64,000 nucleotides of DNA, from the NCBI GenBank assembly GCA_964425225.1, contig CAYRMD010000003.1, positions 1 through 64,000 on the forward strand, written 5' to 3'. The position numbers and the translations under genes were made by a program. Shown one piece after another: positions 35,632 to 44,245 of this stretch. Source of the stretch: BPJU01 sp964425225 (GTDB lineage: Bacteria; Planctomycetota; Planctomycetia; Pirellulales; Pirellulaceae). Each line of letters starts with the position of its first letter. Position 1 is the first letter of the stretch. The notes under the pieces are model-generated. The model saw only the letters and a list, made by a program, of their open reading frames with translations. It was not told the DNA's origin and made no database searches.

Positions 35632-37272
35632 TTACACCGCACCCACTTGACTGGTTACCGGTTCGGCCAACTGGACGACTCGCAGGTCCACACCGACTTC
35701 GGGTATCGGACCTCGAGCAGCCGCGAAAGCCAGGAATTTTTCAGCGAGCTCCTCGAGTACCGGCTGAGCACGGTACACCCCGGAGCGTCCCATGAGTTTC
35801 CAATAGATGTACCCGTCGCTATATACCTCGCGCGGCGGTCGCACTGCCCAGCCAAACGACTGCAGACGGTGCGTCGCGTTGACAAACGATCCCTCACGCT
35901 CGACGAAGGCCGCCGTGGGCAGGAGGTAATCGGCTGCTTGGCCCAATTCCGAAACAAAAAGCTCTTGGACTACCAGAACGTGTACGCTGCGAGCCAGGGC
36001 CGCATCCGTTGAAGTCCAGGGAGAACTCGGATATCCCCCCGCTATCCACAGTCCACCGGTGAGCGGTTCGGTTTTCCAGCGTTCGACCAGCGCTGGCCAG
36101 TCGAGCAGCACTCCCTGCACCTGTCCGGCAAGCGTCTGTATTCCGAGTCGGTTGGGGCATTTCTCGGCGCGAATCGTAAACCCGCTGGCAAATCGCTCGT
36201 CGTCGCCGACCTTCGGAATGGGCCCTACGGCGATAACTGCCTGCGGATCAAAAGTTCGAATTAATTCAGTTAGCAAATACGCCTCTTCCACCGTCTGAAA
36301 TGGCGAGAGCACAACGGTCCAATGCTCGGTCGATTCCAGTGCGGATCGAAGCTCCGGCCACAGGGCTTCCCACTGGGTGGACCGAAGCTGGCCATTTTGC
36401 CGGCGATACGGCGTAACCAGGCGTCGCGAATCGTGCACGTATTTCCATCCATAGCGTCCCTCGTCGCATATCCACCACTGGTTGACATGGGGATTTTCCC
36501 GTGCCCGCACGCGCCAAATGCGATCTTGATTCTGATCGACGTAAATCGAACACCCGGTGCTACAACCGGCACAGACATGGGGACGACTTTTTAAGTACCA
36601 CACGCGTTGGCGATAGAGAAAGTCCTTATCTGCGAGAGCTCCCACCGGGCACAATTCCACGACATTTCCCGCCAACTTGTTGTTTAAGGGATAGCCTGGG
36701 AACACGTCGATTTCTTCATGGGCACCGCGATTGACTATCATCAATTCACTGGTCCCAGCTATTTCTCGACAAAACCGCACGCAGCGGCTACACATGATGC
36801 ATCGGTCGACAAACAGAGTAATCGTAGGGCCCAGCTCGCGCTTGCGACTGGTAAAGGGCTTGATGTCGGCACGCCGTTGGTTTCGGCCGTAGAAAAAGTG
36901 ATAATCCTGCAAACGGCATTCACCGGCCTTATCGCAGATCGGGCAATCAATCGGATGCCGCACCAACAAGTCCTCTTCGACCATGGCCCGGGCTTCTTGG
37001 ACTTTCGGACTGTTGGTGACAAAGACCGTACCGTCAGTAGCCGGTGTTTGACATGCAGGGACCAGCTTTGGCAGCATCGATACGTGCCCAGTCTGCGGAT
37101 CACGCTTGCCGCATTCCACTAGACACATGCGGCAACTGGCTACCACACTCAAACCGGGATGCCAGCAATAAAACGGAATCGCGACGCCAACTCGCTCGGC
37201 CGCCTGGATTCCATTGAGCCGTTCGTGCGGGGCGACCTGCACCTCTTTTCCGTCGACATACACTATAGGCAT
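35632..37272 (-). CDS. nuoG: NADH-quinone oxidoreductase subunit G
   Basis: A 546-residue Fe-S subunit of the peripheral arm. Residues near 45 (SCRMCLVECG) bind [2Fe-2S] N1b. HPIDCPICDKAGECRLQDYH holds the His/Cys-ligated N5. RCIMCSRCVRFC and ELCPVGAL bind N4. A further molybdopterin-type Cys motif, CAGCSTGCSIYVDQ, may bind N7. The molybdopterin-family C-terminal domain is short compared with E. coli (908 residues). ATG 37272 overlaps the end of nuoF, and the start matches PIVYVDGKEVQV. Confidence 0.95.
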   Translation of the reverse strand: MPIVYVDGKEVQVAPHERLNGIQAAERVGVAIPFYCWHPGLSVVASCRMCLVECGKRDPQTGHVSMLPKLVPACQTPATDGTVFVTNSPKVQEARAMVEEDLLVRHPIDCPICDKAGECRLQDYHFFYGRNQRRADIKPFTSRKRELGPTITLFVDRCIMCSRCVRFCREIAGTSELMIVNRGAHEEIDVFPGYPLNNKLAGNVVELCPVGALADKDFLYRQRVWYLKSRPHVCAGCSTGCSIYVDQNQDRIWRVRARENPHVNQWWICDEGRYGWKYVHDSRRLVTPYRRQNGQLRSTQWEALWPELRSALESTEHWTVVLSPFQTVEEAYLLTELIRTFDPQAVIAVGPIPKVGDDERFASGFTIRAEKCPNRLGIQTLAGQVQGVLLDWPALVERWKTEPLTGGLWIAGGYPSSPWTSTDAALARSVHVLVVQELFVSELGQAADYLLPTAAFVEREGSFVNATHRLQSFGWAVRPPREVYSDGYIYWKLMGRSGVYRAQPVLEELAEKFLAFAAARGPIPEVGVDLRVVQLAEPVTSQVGAV

Positions 37273-38618
37273 GATTCCGATAACTCCAAGGCTGGAACCG
37301 GATCGCTGCATGTGTATCCGGCGGGATTTGTCTGACGAATATAGGACTCGAATTCATCGCGAAACTTTCCGATGGCGTTCTTAATGGGCCAAGCAGCACC
37401 ATCGGCCAAACCACAGATGGTGGTTCCAGGAATAATTCCCATCGAATCCGCCAAACCGAGTAGCAAGTCCAGATCGACTAAACGTCCGCGCCCTGCTTTG
37501 ATTCGCTGGAGAATATTAAAAGCCCAGGCAGTTCCCTCGCGACACGGCGTGCACTGGCCACAGCTTTCATGGGCAAAGAAACGGCAACTATTGTAGAGCA
37601 CATCGACCATCGACGTATGCTCGTCGATCACCACCACAGCCGCGGTTCCCAATCCGAGGCAGCCATAGCGTACTGGACCTTGGAAATCGAGTGGGCAATC
37701 TAGTTCGTCCGAACGCAAAAAGCCCATACTGATTCCGCCGGGTATTACGGCTTTGGCCTGCCGCCCCTTCCACACTCCTCCGCCAAACCGATCGATCAAT
37801 TCGCGCACCGGAATGCCCAAGGGAGCTTCGTAACAGCCAGGGCGTTCCACATGGCCGCTTAAACAATACAACTTCGGTCCGTAGCTACCCGGGTCGCGTG
37901 GATTATTCGGGTCACTCGGCACACCGATAGAACGGAACCATTCCGCGCCTCGTTCCACAATGTGTTTGACGCAGGCAACGGTTTCGACGTTGTTCACCAC
38001 CGTCGGTTTTCGAAAGAGTCCTTCGACAGCGGGGAAAGGCGGTTTGATTCGAGGCCAAGCGCGCTTGCCTTCCAAACTTTCGATCAGTCCTGTTTCTTCG
38101 CCACAGATATAGGCACCTGCTCCCCGGTGCAAGAAAACGTCCAAGGCGTAATCGGATCCGGCTACCCGTTGCCCCAGCAATCCGGCTTCATACGCTTCAG
38201 CAATAGCGCGTTCCATGCGCCGCCAGGCAAGAGGATATTCATACCGCATGTAGATGTATGCGACCGAGGCTTCCGTTGCATAGCAGCTTAAGATCAAACC
38301 CTCGAGGACCTGATGTGGATCGGACTCCATGAGGATGCGGTTGTTGAACGTGCCGGGTTCGCTCTCATCGGCATTAAGGCAAAAATAAATGGGACGTCGC
38401 TTTTTGTCCAGAAAGCTCCACTTTAATCCCGTAGGAAATCCTGCCCCTCCGCGTCCGCGCAAACCACTCGCTTTAACCAGCTCCACCAAATCCTGTGGGG
38501 TCTTCTCCATAAGAGCGCGGCGCAGCGTGCTGTAGCCGCCGCGTGCTTCGTAGGTTCGCCGTTCGTAACTACCCTCGACTCCTACATTGGCCAACAAAAC
38601 GGGTTGGAACTCCTCCAC
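37263..38618 (-). CDS. nuoF: NADH-quinone oxidoreductase subunit F
   Basis: The NADH-oxidising flavoprotein. GRGGAGFPTGLKWSF binds FMN/NADH, ADESEPGTFNNRIL and GAGAYICGEETGLIESLEG form the NADH pocket, and ESCGQCTPCREGTAW plus TTICGLADGAAWP ligate the N3 [4Fe-4S] cluster. The 451-residue length is normal. Its presence shows the complex accepts electrons from NADH directly rather than from another donor. Confidence 0.97.
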   Translation of the reverse strand: MEEFQPVLLANVGVEGSYERRTYEARGGYSTLRRALMEKTPQDLVELVKASGLRGRGGAGFPTGLKWSFLDKKRRPIYFCLNADESEPGTFNNRILMESDPHQVLEGLILSCYATEASVAYIYMRYEYPLAWRRMERAIAEAYEAGLLGQRVAGSDYALDVFLHRGAGAYICGEETGLIESLEGKRAWPRIKPPFPAVEGLFRKPTVVNNVETVACVKHIVERGAEWFRSIGVPSDPNNPRDPGSYGPKLYCLSGHVERPGCYEAPLGIPVRELIDRFGGGVWKGRQAKAVIPGGISMGFLRSDELDCPLDFQGPVRYGCLGLGTAAVVVIDEHTSMVDVLYNSCRFFAHESCGQCTPCREGTAWAFNILQRIKAGRGRLVDLDLLLGLADSMGIIPGTTICGLADGAAWPIKNAIGKFRDEFESYIRQTNPAGYTCSDPVPALELSESCL

Positions 38619-38699
38619 TGGCCACTCCTTATTGCGTCAGGCTGCTACATGTGCTGCCTGAGAACTTTGCCACGTTTCGCGTTCGGTGCGATCCCCGTG

Positions 38700-39188
38700 C
38701 TACTTGAATGTCCTCAGCAACCGCTCTGCTTCCTCCACGGTGACACACTTGTGCAGCTCGTCGTTGGCTAACATGCAGGGAGCATACTCACAGGCTCCCA
38801 AGCATTCGGCTGCCTCGATCGATAGACGACCGTCCGGCGTTGTTTGGCCTGGTTTAATTCCTGAGCGAGCGCAAAGGTGCGCCAGGAGCTCTTCGCCACC
38901 TCGCAAGAAACAACTAATCGAACGACAGACCCACAGGCGTGTCCGACCATGGGGTCGATCTTGTTTAAAGAAGCCGTAAAACGACAAAGTATCTTGGACC
39001 TCTGCCGGAGCCAATTCCAATAGTTCGGCAATTTCGGCCACCGCCTGCAACGGTACGTGGCGCAATCGCTGATGTACGATATGCAGCGCCGGCAACGTTA
39101 CCGCTCGCCGCATCGGATACCGAGGAAATAACGCTCGAATTTGTTCCACCATTTCCTCGGTCAAAACCCGTGATGTCGTATGCGGCAT
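38700..39188 (-). CDS. nuoE: NADH-quinone oxidoreductase subunit E
   Basis: A thioredoxin-fold [2Fe-2S] (N1a) subunit partnering NuoF. Ligands are in CRSISCFLRGG and AAECLGACEYAPCM. The start is ATG 39188, with AGGAG upstream; the 243-codon open frame runs back into nuoD but its first 81 codons lack homology. This gives 162 residues, the usual length. Confidence 0.95.
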   Translation of the reverse strand: MPHTTSRVLTEEMVEQIRALFPRYPMRRAVTLPALHIVHQRLRHVPLQAVAEIAELLELAPAEVQDTLSFYGFFKQDRPHGRTRLWVCRSISCFLRGGEELLAHLCARSGIKPGQTTPDGRLSIEAAECLGACEYAPCMLANDELHKCVTVEEAERLLRTFK

Positions 39189-39223
39189 AACTTGGCCACT
39201 CCTTTCGCCGCTCTTGGAATCAA

Positions 39224-40456
39224 TCACCGGTCCAATTCCGCTGCAATGATGTTCAAACTCCCCAGCACGGCCACGACGTCGCTCAACGTATGGCCACGAA
39301 TCAGTTCCGGGAAGAGTGCAAAGTGAATAAACGACGGTGGTCGGCATCGAGCGCGATAGGCAACATCCGATCCATCCCCGACGAAGTAAAACCCCAATTC
39401 GCCATTGGGCGATTCGATTGCTCCGTAGCATTCTTCACATGGAACGACAAAACCACGATTGGACATGATCAATTCAAAATGAGTGATCGTTCCCTCGATC
39501 GTCTGATAAACTTGCATTTTGTCGGGAAGAGTCAGTCGTTCATCAATTGCCACATTAATAGGACCGGAGGGAAGATTTTCGATCGCCTGCTCGATGATTT
39601 TCAAGCTTTCTTCCATTTCTGCCATTCGGACTAAATAGCGTGCGTAGCAATCACCGCCACGTGCACAACATACTTGAAAATCAAAATCGGCATAGGCCAA
39701 GTAGGGTTCGTCTTTGCGCAGGTCGCGCGTAACGCCACTGGCACGGGCCACCGGCCCCGTCGCCCCGCGATTGATGGCTTCTTCCTTCGAAAGGATCCCC
39801 ACACCTTGTGTGCGGTCGACGAAAATGCGGTTGCGATTCAGCAGCCGCTGCATATCGCGCAACGTTTCGGGGAACGTGCGCACAAAGTCGCGGATCTTCT
39901 GGACAACCTTGTCGGTCATGTCGTGCATCAGTCCGCCGACGCGAGTGTAGCTATTGGTGAAACGCGCGCCGCAAAGAGTCTCAAAAATGTCATAAATGCG
40001 TTCCCGTTGGTAAAACGCATACAAGAAAAACGTGAACGCTCCCACATCTAACCCCATAGCCCCCGTGCACAATAGATGGTCGCTTATGCGCGCTAATTCG
40101 GCGACTATCACCCGGATATACTTAGCCCGCGGGGTTAATTCGATCCCGAGCAGTTTTTCTACGGCATGATGCCATGCCACATTGTTTGCCATCGGCGAAA
40201 TGTAATTCATCCGATCCGTTACGGTCACATATTGATTGAAGTCTAGATGTTCACCGATTTTTTCAAAGCCGCTGTGTAAATAGCCGATATCCGGTATGGC
40301 ATCTAGTACACGCTCCCCATCCAATTTCAAGATGAGACGCAGCGTGGTGTGCGTAGCTGGATGCTGCGGACCAAAGTTGAGCGTCCAGATGTAATCCTGC
40401 TCAGGCGTGTCTTGCGACGTCGGTTCCACGACAGCCGTCCATCGCGCTTGATCCAT
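39224..40456 (-). CDS. nuoD: NADH-quinone oxidoreductase subunit D
   Basis: The 49-kDa-type subunit that lines the quinone site. NFGPQHPATHTTLRLILKLD carries the conserved His residues, and DIGYLHSGFEKIGEHLDFNQ, RVGGLMHDM and YGAIESPNGELGFYFVGDGS are diagnostic. It is separate from NuoC, unlike the fused NuoCD of E. coli. Length 410 residues is normal. Confidence 0.97.
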   Translation of the reverse strand: MDQARWTAVVEPTSQDTPEQDYIWTLNFGPQHPATHTTLRLILKLDGERVLDAIPDIGYLHSGFEKIGEHLDFNQYVTVTDRMNYISPMANNVAWHHAVEKLLGIELTPRAKYIRVIVAELARISDHLLCTGAMGLDVGAFTFFLYAFYQRERIYDIFETLCGARFTNSYTRVGGLMHDMTDKVVQKIRDFVRTFPETLRDMQRLLNRNRIFVDRTQGVGILSKEEAINRGATGPVARASGVTRDLRKDEPYLAYADFDFQVCCARGGDCYARYLVRMAEMEESLKIIEQAIENLPSGPINVAIDERLTLPDKMQVYQTIEGTITHFELIMSNRGFVVPCEECYGAIESPNGELGFYFVGDGSDVAYRARCRPPSFIHFALFPELIRGHTLSDVVAVLGSLNIIAAELDR

Positions 40457-40498
40457 CCTCCTCTCCTTTTGCCTGGCTTGAAGGCGGTGTACCAGACG

Positions 40499-41002
40499 TC
40501 AACTTTCGCCTCGTCGCAACACGGGGAAATTGTGGCGTTCTCCACGACCTTGTAGCGGATAATCCTTGCGCAGGGGATGCGCCGTAAACTCTTCCGGCAA
40601 CAGAATGCGTTTTAGATTCGGATGTCCCTCAAAGCGGATTCCGAACATGTCCCAAACTTCACGCTCCAGCCAATCGGCGGCTTTCCACAAGTCCACTACG
40701 GATTGCATCACCAAGTCGGGCTCATCCAAGAACACGCGCACCGTCAGGCGCCGCGAATCGGCCGTGCTCAACAACAGATACACCATGCCAAATCGATGTT
40801 CCGCGTTGGGGTAGAATAAATAGTCGACGCATGTTACATCGACCAACATGTCGAACTGTTGCTCATCGCGCAAAAAACGCATGACCGAGTAAAAGTGGTC
40901 GCGTGGCACCACAATGCGTGTCTGGCCGCGAAATTCACTGCTACGGATATCATCGAAGCGAGCCTGCAACGCGGTAACCACCTGCGGACACGTTGTGCTC
41001 AT
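40499..41002 (-). CDS. nuoC: NADH-quinone oxidoreductase subunit C
   Basis: The 30-kDa-type peripheral subunit (167 residues). FDMLVDVTCVDYL and the signature DLWKAADWLEREVWDMFGIR, then FEGHPNLKRILLPE identify it. RKDYPLQGRGER closes the family domain. It scaffolds NuoD and lies 43 bp upstream of it. Confidence 0.96.
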   Translation of the reverse strand: MSTTCPQVVTALQARFDDIRSSEFRGQTRIVVPRDHFYSVMRFLRDEQQFDMLVDVTCVDYLFYPNAEHRFGMVYLLLSTADSRRLTVRVFLDEPDLVMQSVVDLWKAADWLEREVWDMFGIRFEGHPNLKRILLPEEFTAHPLRKDYPLQGRGERHNFPVLRRGES

Positions 41003-41055
41003 CTACCGGTTCCCTGAAACGTGTCACTCTACTGGCCTCTTTTCTGCAGCTAAAA

Positions 41056-41637
41056 TCACTTAGACCCGCTCTGCGTGGGCACGCTCGCCTGTTGCCATCC
41101 CAATTCCACGATAGCCAAGGTAGGCAATTCTACTAGCGCTCGCTTGGGATTTTCGGCCTGCCGAGCCGCCTCGCCCACAGCTTCGCCCCGCTGAATCGCT
41201 TCCTGCAAATCGAGAATGGACTGGATCAACTGCTCTGGCCTAGGCGGACAACCCGGCACATAAATGTCCACAGGAATGAAGCGGTCAATGCCTTGAACCA
41301 CCGCATACGTATCGAACACACCACCGGTCGATGCACAGGCCCCCATAGAAATGCACCACTTCGGCTCGTGCATCTGCTGCCAAATCCGCTGCAGCACCGG
41401 CAGCATCTTCATCACGACGCGGCCAGCAACAATCATCAAATCACATTGGCGCGGACTAAAGCGAAACACCTCCGCCCCAAACCGAGCAATGTCGTGTCGG
41501 CTGGCACCAGTTGCCATCAATTCAATGCCGCAACAGGCCGTGGCAAACGGCATAGGCCAGAGACTGTTCTTACGACACCAATTGGCCAAAGCGTCCAGGC
41601 GCGTGACCACCACGTTTTCCGGCAAGTCTATCGCCAT
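41056..41637 (-). CDS. nuoB: NADH-quinone oxidoreductase subunit B
   Basis: Carries cluster N2, the last electron donor to quinone. TACCGIELMATG (adjacent Cys pair), ISMGACASTGGVFDTYAVVQG and VPGCPPRPEQ provide the four ligands. ATG 41637, with AAGGGG upstream, gives 193 residues and overlaps the nuoA end by 10 bp. The C-terminal 40 residues are a variable tail. Confidence 0.96.
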   Translation of the reverse strand: MAIDLPENVVVTRLDALANWCRKNSLWPMPFATACCGIELMATGASRHDIARFGAEVFRFSPRQCDLMIVAGRVVMKMLPVLQRIWQQMHEPKWCISMGACASTGGVFDTYAVVQGIDRFIPVDIYVPGCPPRPEQLIQSILDLQEAIQRGEAVGEAARQAENPKRALVELPTLAIVELGWQQASVPTQSGSK

Positions 41638-42014
41638 CGAAATAGCCCCTTTCGCCATACATAGGCCAAACCAGCCCCCAAAAGTCCAACAAACACCAGC
41701 ACTTCCACGAACACCAGCCAACCGTAATCGTTGCGTGTCCCGGCCAGACCTTGTTCATTTCGTAGTGCTACGGCCCAGGGGTACAAGAACACCAATTCCA
41801 CATCGAATATTAAAAACGCCACTGCCACCAGGTGAAAGCGAACGTCAAAGCGTCGTCGCGTGTCATGTACCGGATCCATGCCGCTTTCATACGGCATCTG
41901 CTTGACGGCAGTCCGAAGACGCGGACCGATGGCAAGCCCCACTAGCCACATGGCAAGCGCTACGCCAAGTGCGAGGAAGGCAAATACCAGGAGCGGCGAT
42001 AGGATGTTTTCCAT
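41628..42014 (-). CDS. nuoA: NADH-quinone oxidoreductase subunit A
   Basis: First gene of the 14-gene operon; a three-helix membrane subunit of 128 residues at the quinone chamber. PYESGMDPVHDTRRRFDVRF contains the loop Cys-to-Asp/Glu region typical of the family, and FDVELVFLYPWAV carries the conserved acidic residues. The upstream region has the operon promoter, hairpins and a CRP-like site. Confidence 0.95.
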   Translation of the reverse strand: MENILSPLLVFAFLALGVALAMWLVGLAIGPRLRTAVKQMPYESGMDPVHDTRRRFDVRFHLVAVAFLIFDVELVFLYPWAVALRNEQGLAGTRNDYGWLVFVEVLVFVGLLGAGLAYVWRKGLFRWR

Positions 42015-42051
42015 AACAATTTACACCACAAGGAGTTGCGAAGGATACTAT

Positions 42052-42071
42052 CTTGTGAAATTTGTCACAAG
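42052..42071. promoter_or_regulatory. CRP/FNR-family-like operator before nuoA
   Basis: CTTGTGA-AATTTG-TCACAAG is a perfect 7+6+7 palindrome containing the exact CRP core TGTGA-N6-TCACA. It begins 38 bp upstream of the nuoA start codon and lies downstream of the best promoter match, so on that promoter it would act as a roadblock or repressor site; a closer promoter (TAGTAT just beside it) would change that. A CYTH-type putative adenylate cyclase is encoded at 14.8 kb. Confidence 0.6.
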
Positions 42072-42085
42072 CTCTCTTCAACAAA

Positions 42086-42112
42086 AACACGCCTCAACAC
42101 CTCGGCGTGTTG
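42086..42112 (-). promoter_or_regulatory. Overlapping hairpins in the nuo leader
   Basis: On the minus strand AACACGCC (42111-42104) pairs with GGCGTGTT (42093-42086) over a 10-base loop and is followed by TTTGTT, a terminator-like shape. CAACAC (from 42112) can alternatively pair with GTGTTG inside the loop, so the two hairpins exclude each other. The stem begins right at the predicted transcript start, so it may be a 5' stabilising hairpin, an attenuator, or a terminator of upstream minus-strand transcription. Confidence 0.5.
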
Positions 42113-42118
42113 CACTTG

Positions 42119-42147
42119 ATCGTACCCCTACCGACTCTATACGTCAA
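42119..42147 (-). promoter_or_regulatory. Sigma-70-like promoter of the nuo operon
   Basis: On the minus strand TTGACG (42147-42142) is followed after exactly 17 bp by TACGAT (42124-42119). Transcription would begin near 42112, giving a leader of about 98 nt before nuoA. Confidence 0.6.
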
Positions 42148-42176
42148 CGCCCAGCGATAGCTTATTGGAGGATGGT

Positions 42177-42440
42177 GCGTGCGACTTGATTTAGGTGGGA
42201 TTTTGATCTAAAAGGCGGGCCATCGCCGAAGTTTGCCTTTTTTCCCGCCGCAGGAATCGAAAGACGCTATACGTCTTAACGGTGGATGAAACGGTTCGGG
42301 GATTTAGCGGGCCTGCCGTACGGGATAGATTCTTCGGCCCAATCCAATCTGGGCCGATGTAGCCGCTTCTTAGCACGGGTGCTGCGTCGAGCGAAAGCTC
42401 AACAGAGCCGCTACCGTATGGGTGCGGCTAATTAAAGCAA
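42177..42440 (+). repeat. Dispersed structured element, copy A
   Basis: About 265 bp that align with 61479-61755 over their length at an identity I judge near 70% with few gaps. Shared strings include CTTGATT, TAAAAGGC, GAAGTTTGCCT, GCAGGAAT, GGTTCGG and GAGC..GCTCAACAGAGCCGC. Hairpins in this copy: a GGCGGG/CCCGCC pair (42214-42248 region), a stem at 42268-42288, GAGC-GAAA-GCTC at 42389-42400, and AGCCGC-TA-CC-GTAT-GG-GT-GCGGCT at 42406-42429. It starts 163 bp upstream of nuoA. No protein frame is conserved. Confidence 0.7.
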
Positions 42441-42977
42441 AGGCACAAGGAACGCTGCGTCTACAACGCGATCATCGACGTGGGTTGCGGCGTCTTCGCA
42501 TTTTTCCCGTTTGTCGAAGCCTGATCGTGATGAACTCGGCACCAATCCGCTCAACTGGCGGCTCTGCTGGACGCTCGGCTTCAAGCAATGTTGGCCATCG
42601 AGGAACGTATGGGAGCGTAGTCTAATAATAGTGGACCGTTCATTTGGTACTGCCAAAAGTTCACCCAACCCACTCACCGGCGCGGATTCCCACACAGAAA
42701 GCTGCGGTACTCCCTTTTTGGTAGCGTTCCATTGATAGCGTCTTAGAACATCTTGTTGAGTTTTGGCTGCTAGCGATTATCTATACCCACAAGCAACATG
42801 GCGTATCAGCAATCTCGTTGATAAGGAGGTATCTAAGCGCCCGTGTCCAGCAACGTTGGCATCGCGTTCCCGAACGGTCAAGGTGTTTTAAACCCCCGTA
42901 ACCGCGCCAAGCCATCGTGCCATACACAAGTATGTCGATAATCATAGTAGCAAATCAAATAGGGTGGTACCGAGCCT

Positions 42978-43077
42978 GGGGACAGGCACCGACGGCAAGG
43001 GAACAGGCACCTCAAGTAATAAGGGGACAGGCACCGACGGGGAGGGGACAGGCACCTCGGGTATGGGGACAGGCACC
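42978..43077. repeat. Five-copy GGGGACAGGCACC array
   Basis: The 13-bp core starts at 42978, 42999 (GGGAACAGGCACC), 43023, 43044 and 43065, so spacings are 21, 24, 21 and 21 bp. Spacer sequence alternates between GACGG-type and TC-type. All steps are multiples of three and one frame reads Gly-Thr-Gly-Thr repeats, but no start, signal or homology supports a gene. Confidence 0.75.
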
Positions 43078-43564
43078 TCGACCCTCCGGTTTGGAAATCT
43101 GAGAAGACAAAGAAGGTTGACGAAGACAGACAACTCAGAAAAATAAGATGGATTAGAGATACTGCAAAAAATCTAAGCTCTCACCCAGTAACGCAACAAA
43201 AACCGCCATTGTCCGCCGACAAGTTAGCGTCCTCGTACCGAGATGACTTAAGTTGCGCGACAAGGCTACGTGAGGTCGTTCGGCGCTATCGTTGGTAGCA
43301 CGTTCTCTTGCGGGTGTTGCTAGCACGAAATGCGGCCAGCGACGTGACTAGCTTTTGGCGCTCTTTGCGGTCGTGACTGTAAGTACGTGCGTCATCGGAA
43401 AGCAACGTACCCTAAATCGTGAGTTTTTGAAATAGCCTACCGCATAAGTTCATCTGCACTTCTCGGCGGTGGCACTGCGATCTTGGTGCACCCGGAGAAC
43501 AGACGACCTGTAGAAGCCGGTTCGCAACCCGCCCAGATCAAAGAACGCCGCCCCATTCGTAAAG

Positions 43565-43620
43565 CGCCCCTCGCTTACGGTCGCACCTCTGTTAGGGTAC
43601 CCCTCTCACGGGTCGCGGCT
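43565..43620 (-). repeat. Pair of REP-like palindromes
   Basis: Read on the minus strand, 43620-43600 gives AGCCGCGACCCGTGAGAGGG and 43587-43565 gives GGTGCGACCGTAAGCGAGGG. Both resemble the hairpin at 61707-61730 (GAGCCGCGACCGTGAGGGAG) and those at 42404-42429 and 155-177. They are plausible substrates of the RAYT family whose relic lies at 24 kb. Confidence 0.5.
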
Positions 43621-43909
43621 TTGTAAAGCTATCGGCCTTCGGAAGCGATAGGGTGAACATGGTAATAGCCTGCTGCGTTACAGCCTGACCGCACCTACAA
43701 TCCAGATGCACACTCGGGAGGATACTTCGGTGAAGGAATGATCCGTCCGTGTCCAGGACACGGGTTGGCAGATACGGACTCTAAGTCGCACTGCCCGGGG
43801 CAACGTCCTTCGTAGTGATAGCAGTCCCCCTAGCCAACAACATACATACACGGCTGCTTCGGTGTTTACTTACTTCACGCGGGCCGAACGGTAAGGTACC
43901 GAGCGCAGA

Positions 43910-44245
43910 CTAAAAGACATCGAGAATGAAGTGGTGACCCGAATGGTACCGGTGCTCGGACGGGTACATGTTAAACCATTTTTTGTTGTAGACGGGAATG
44001 CGCATTTCCGGTGGATAGCGGTAATAGAGCGATTCGCTGCTTCGATAATATTCACTTCCCCAAAAATTCTGCGGGTAAAAGACGTATGGGTAGTGATAAA
44101 ACCGGTCCCAATCATGGGGTTGATAGGTTCCTCCCCAGACGCGTCCAAAGGCGCGCGGTTGCTGGGCTTCGGCACACGACACCCACCACGCCGCCGTACT
44201 AATCACTGCTAATGCCACAAGCCACGCCCAGATATGCCGCATCAT
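43910..44245 (-). CDS. Small secreted Trp/Tyr-rich protein
   Basis: A 111-residue exported protein: HIWAWLVALAVISTAAWWVS is a signal peptide and QQPRAFGRVWGGTYQP begins the mature chain. It is rich in Tyr, Trp and Pro (FYHYPYVFYPQNFWGSEYY) and ends GHHFILDVF. I associate this pattern with a conserved planctomycete family of unknown function, sometimes labelled calmodulin-binding without clear basis. ATG 44245 or 44242 is preferred over the open-frame start 21 codons upstream, because the signal peptide then begins at residue 1. Confidence 0.7.
   Translation of the reverse strand: MMRHIWAWLVALAVISTAAWWVSCAEAQQPRAFGRVWGGTYQPHDWDRFYHYPYVFYPQNFWGSEYYRSSESLYYRYPPEMRIPVYNKKWFNMYPSEHRYHSGHHFILDVF

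Larger units (their letters stand above)
42441..43909. other. Gene-poor, repeat-bearing gap
   Basis: About 1.47 kb without a credible protein gene. It holds the GGGGACAGGCACC array (42978-43077) and two REP-like hairpins (43565-43620), listed separately. A CTATCG...CGATAG hairpin with an inner TTCG lies near 43627-43650. The remainder shows nothing recognisable. Confidence 0.45.

Noticed and set aside
40499..42014. nuoC-nuoD fusion and missing nuoE as in some Gram-negative operons
   Set aside because: nuoC, nuoD and nuoE are each present as separate complete genes with proper ligands.
42964..43146. Gly-Thr repeat protein in the GGGGACAGGCACC array
   Set aside because: The frame exists only because repeats are spaced in multiples of three; there is no ribosome site, signal peptide or homology.
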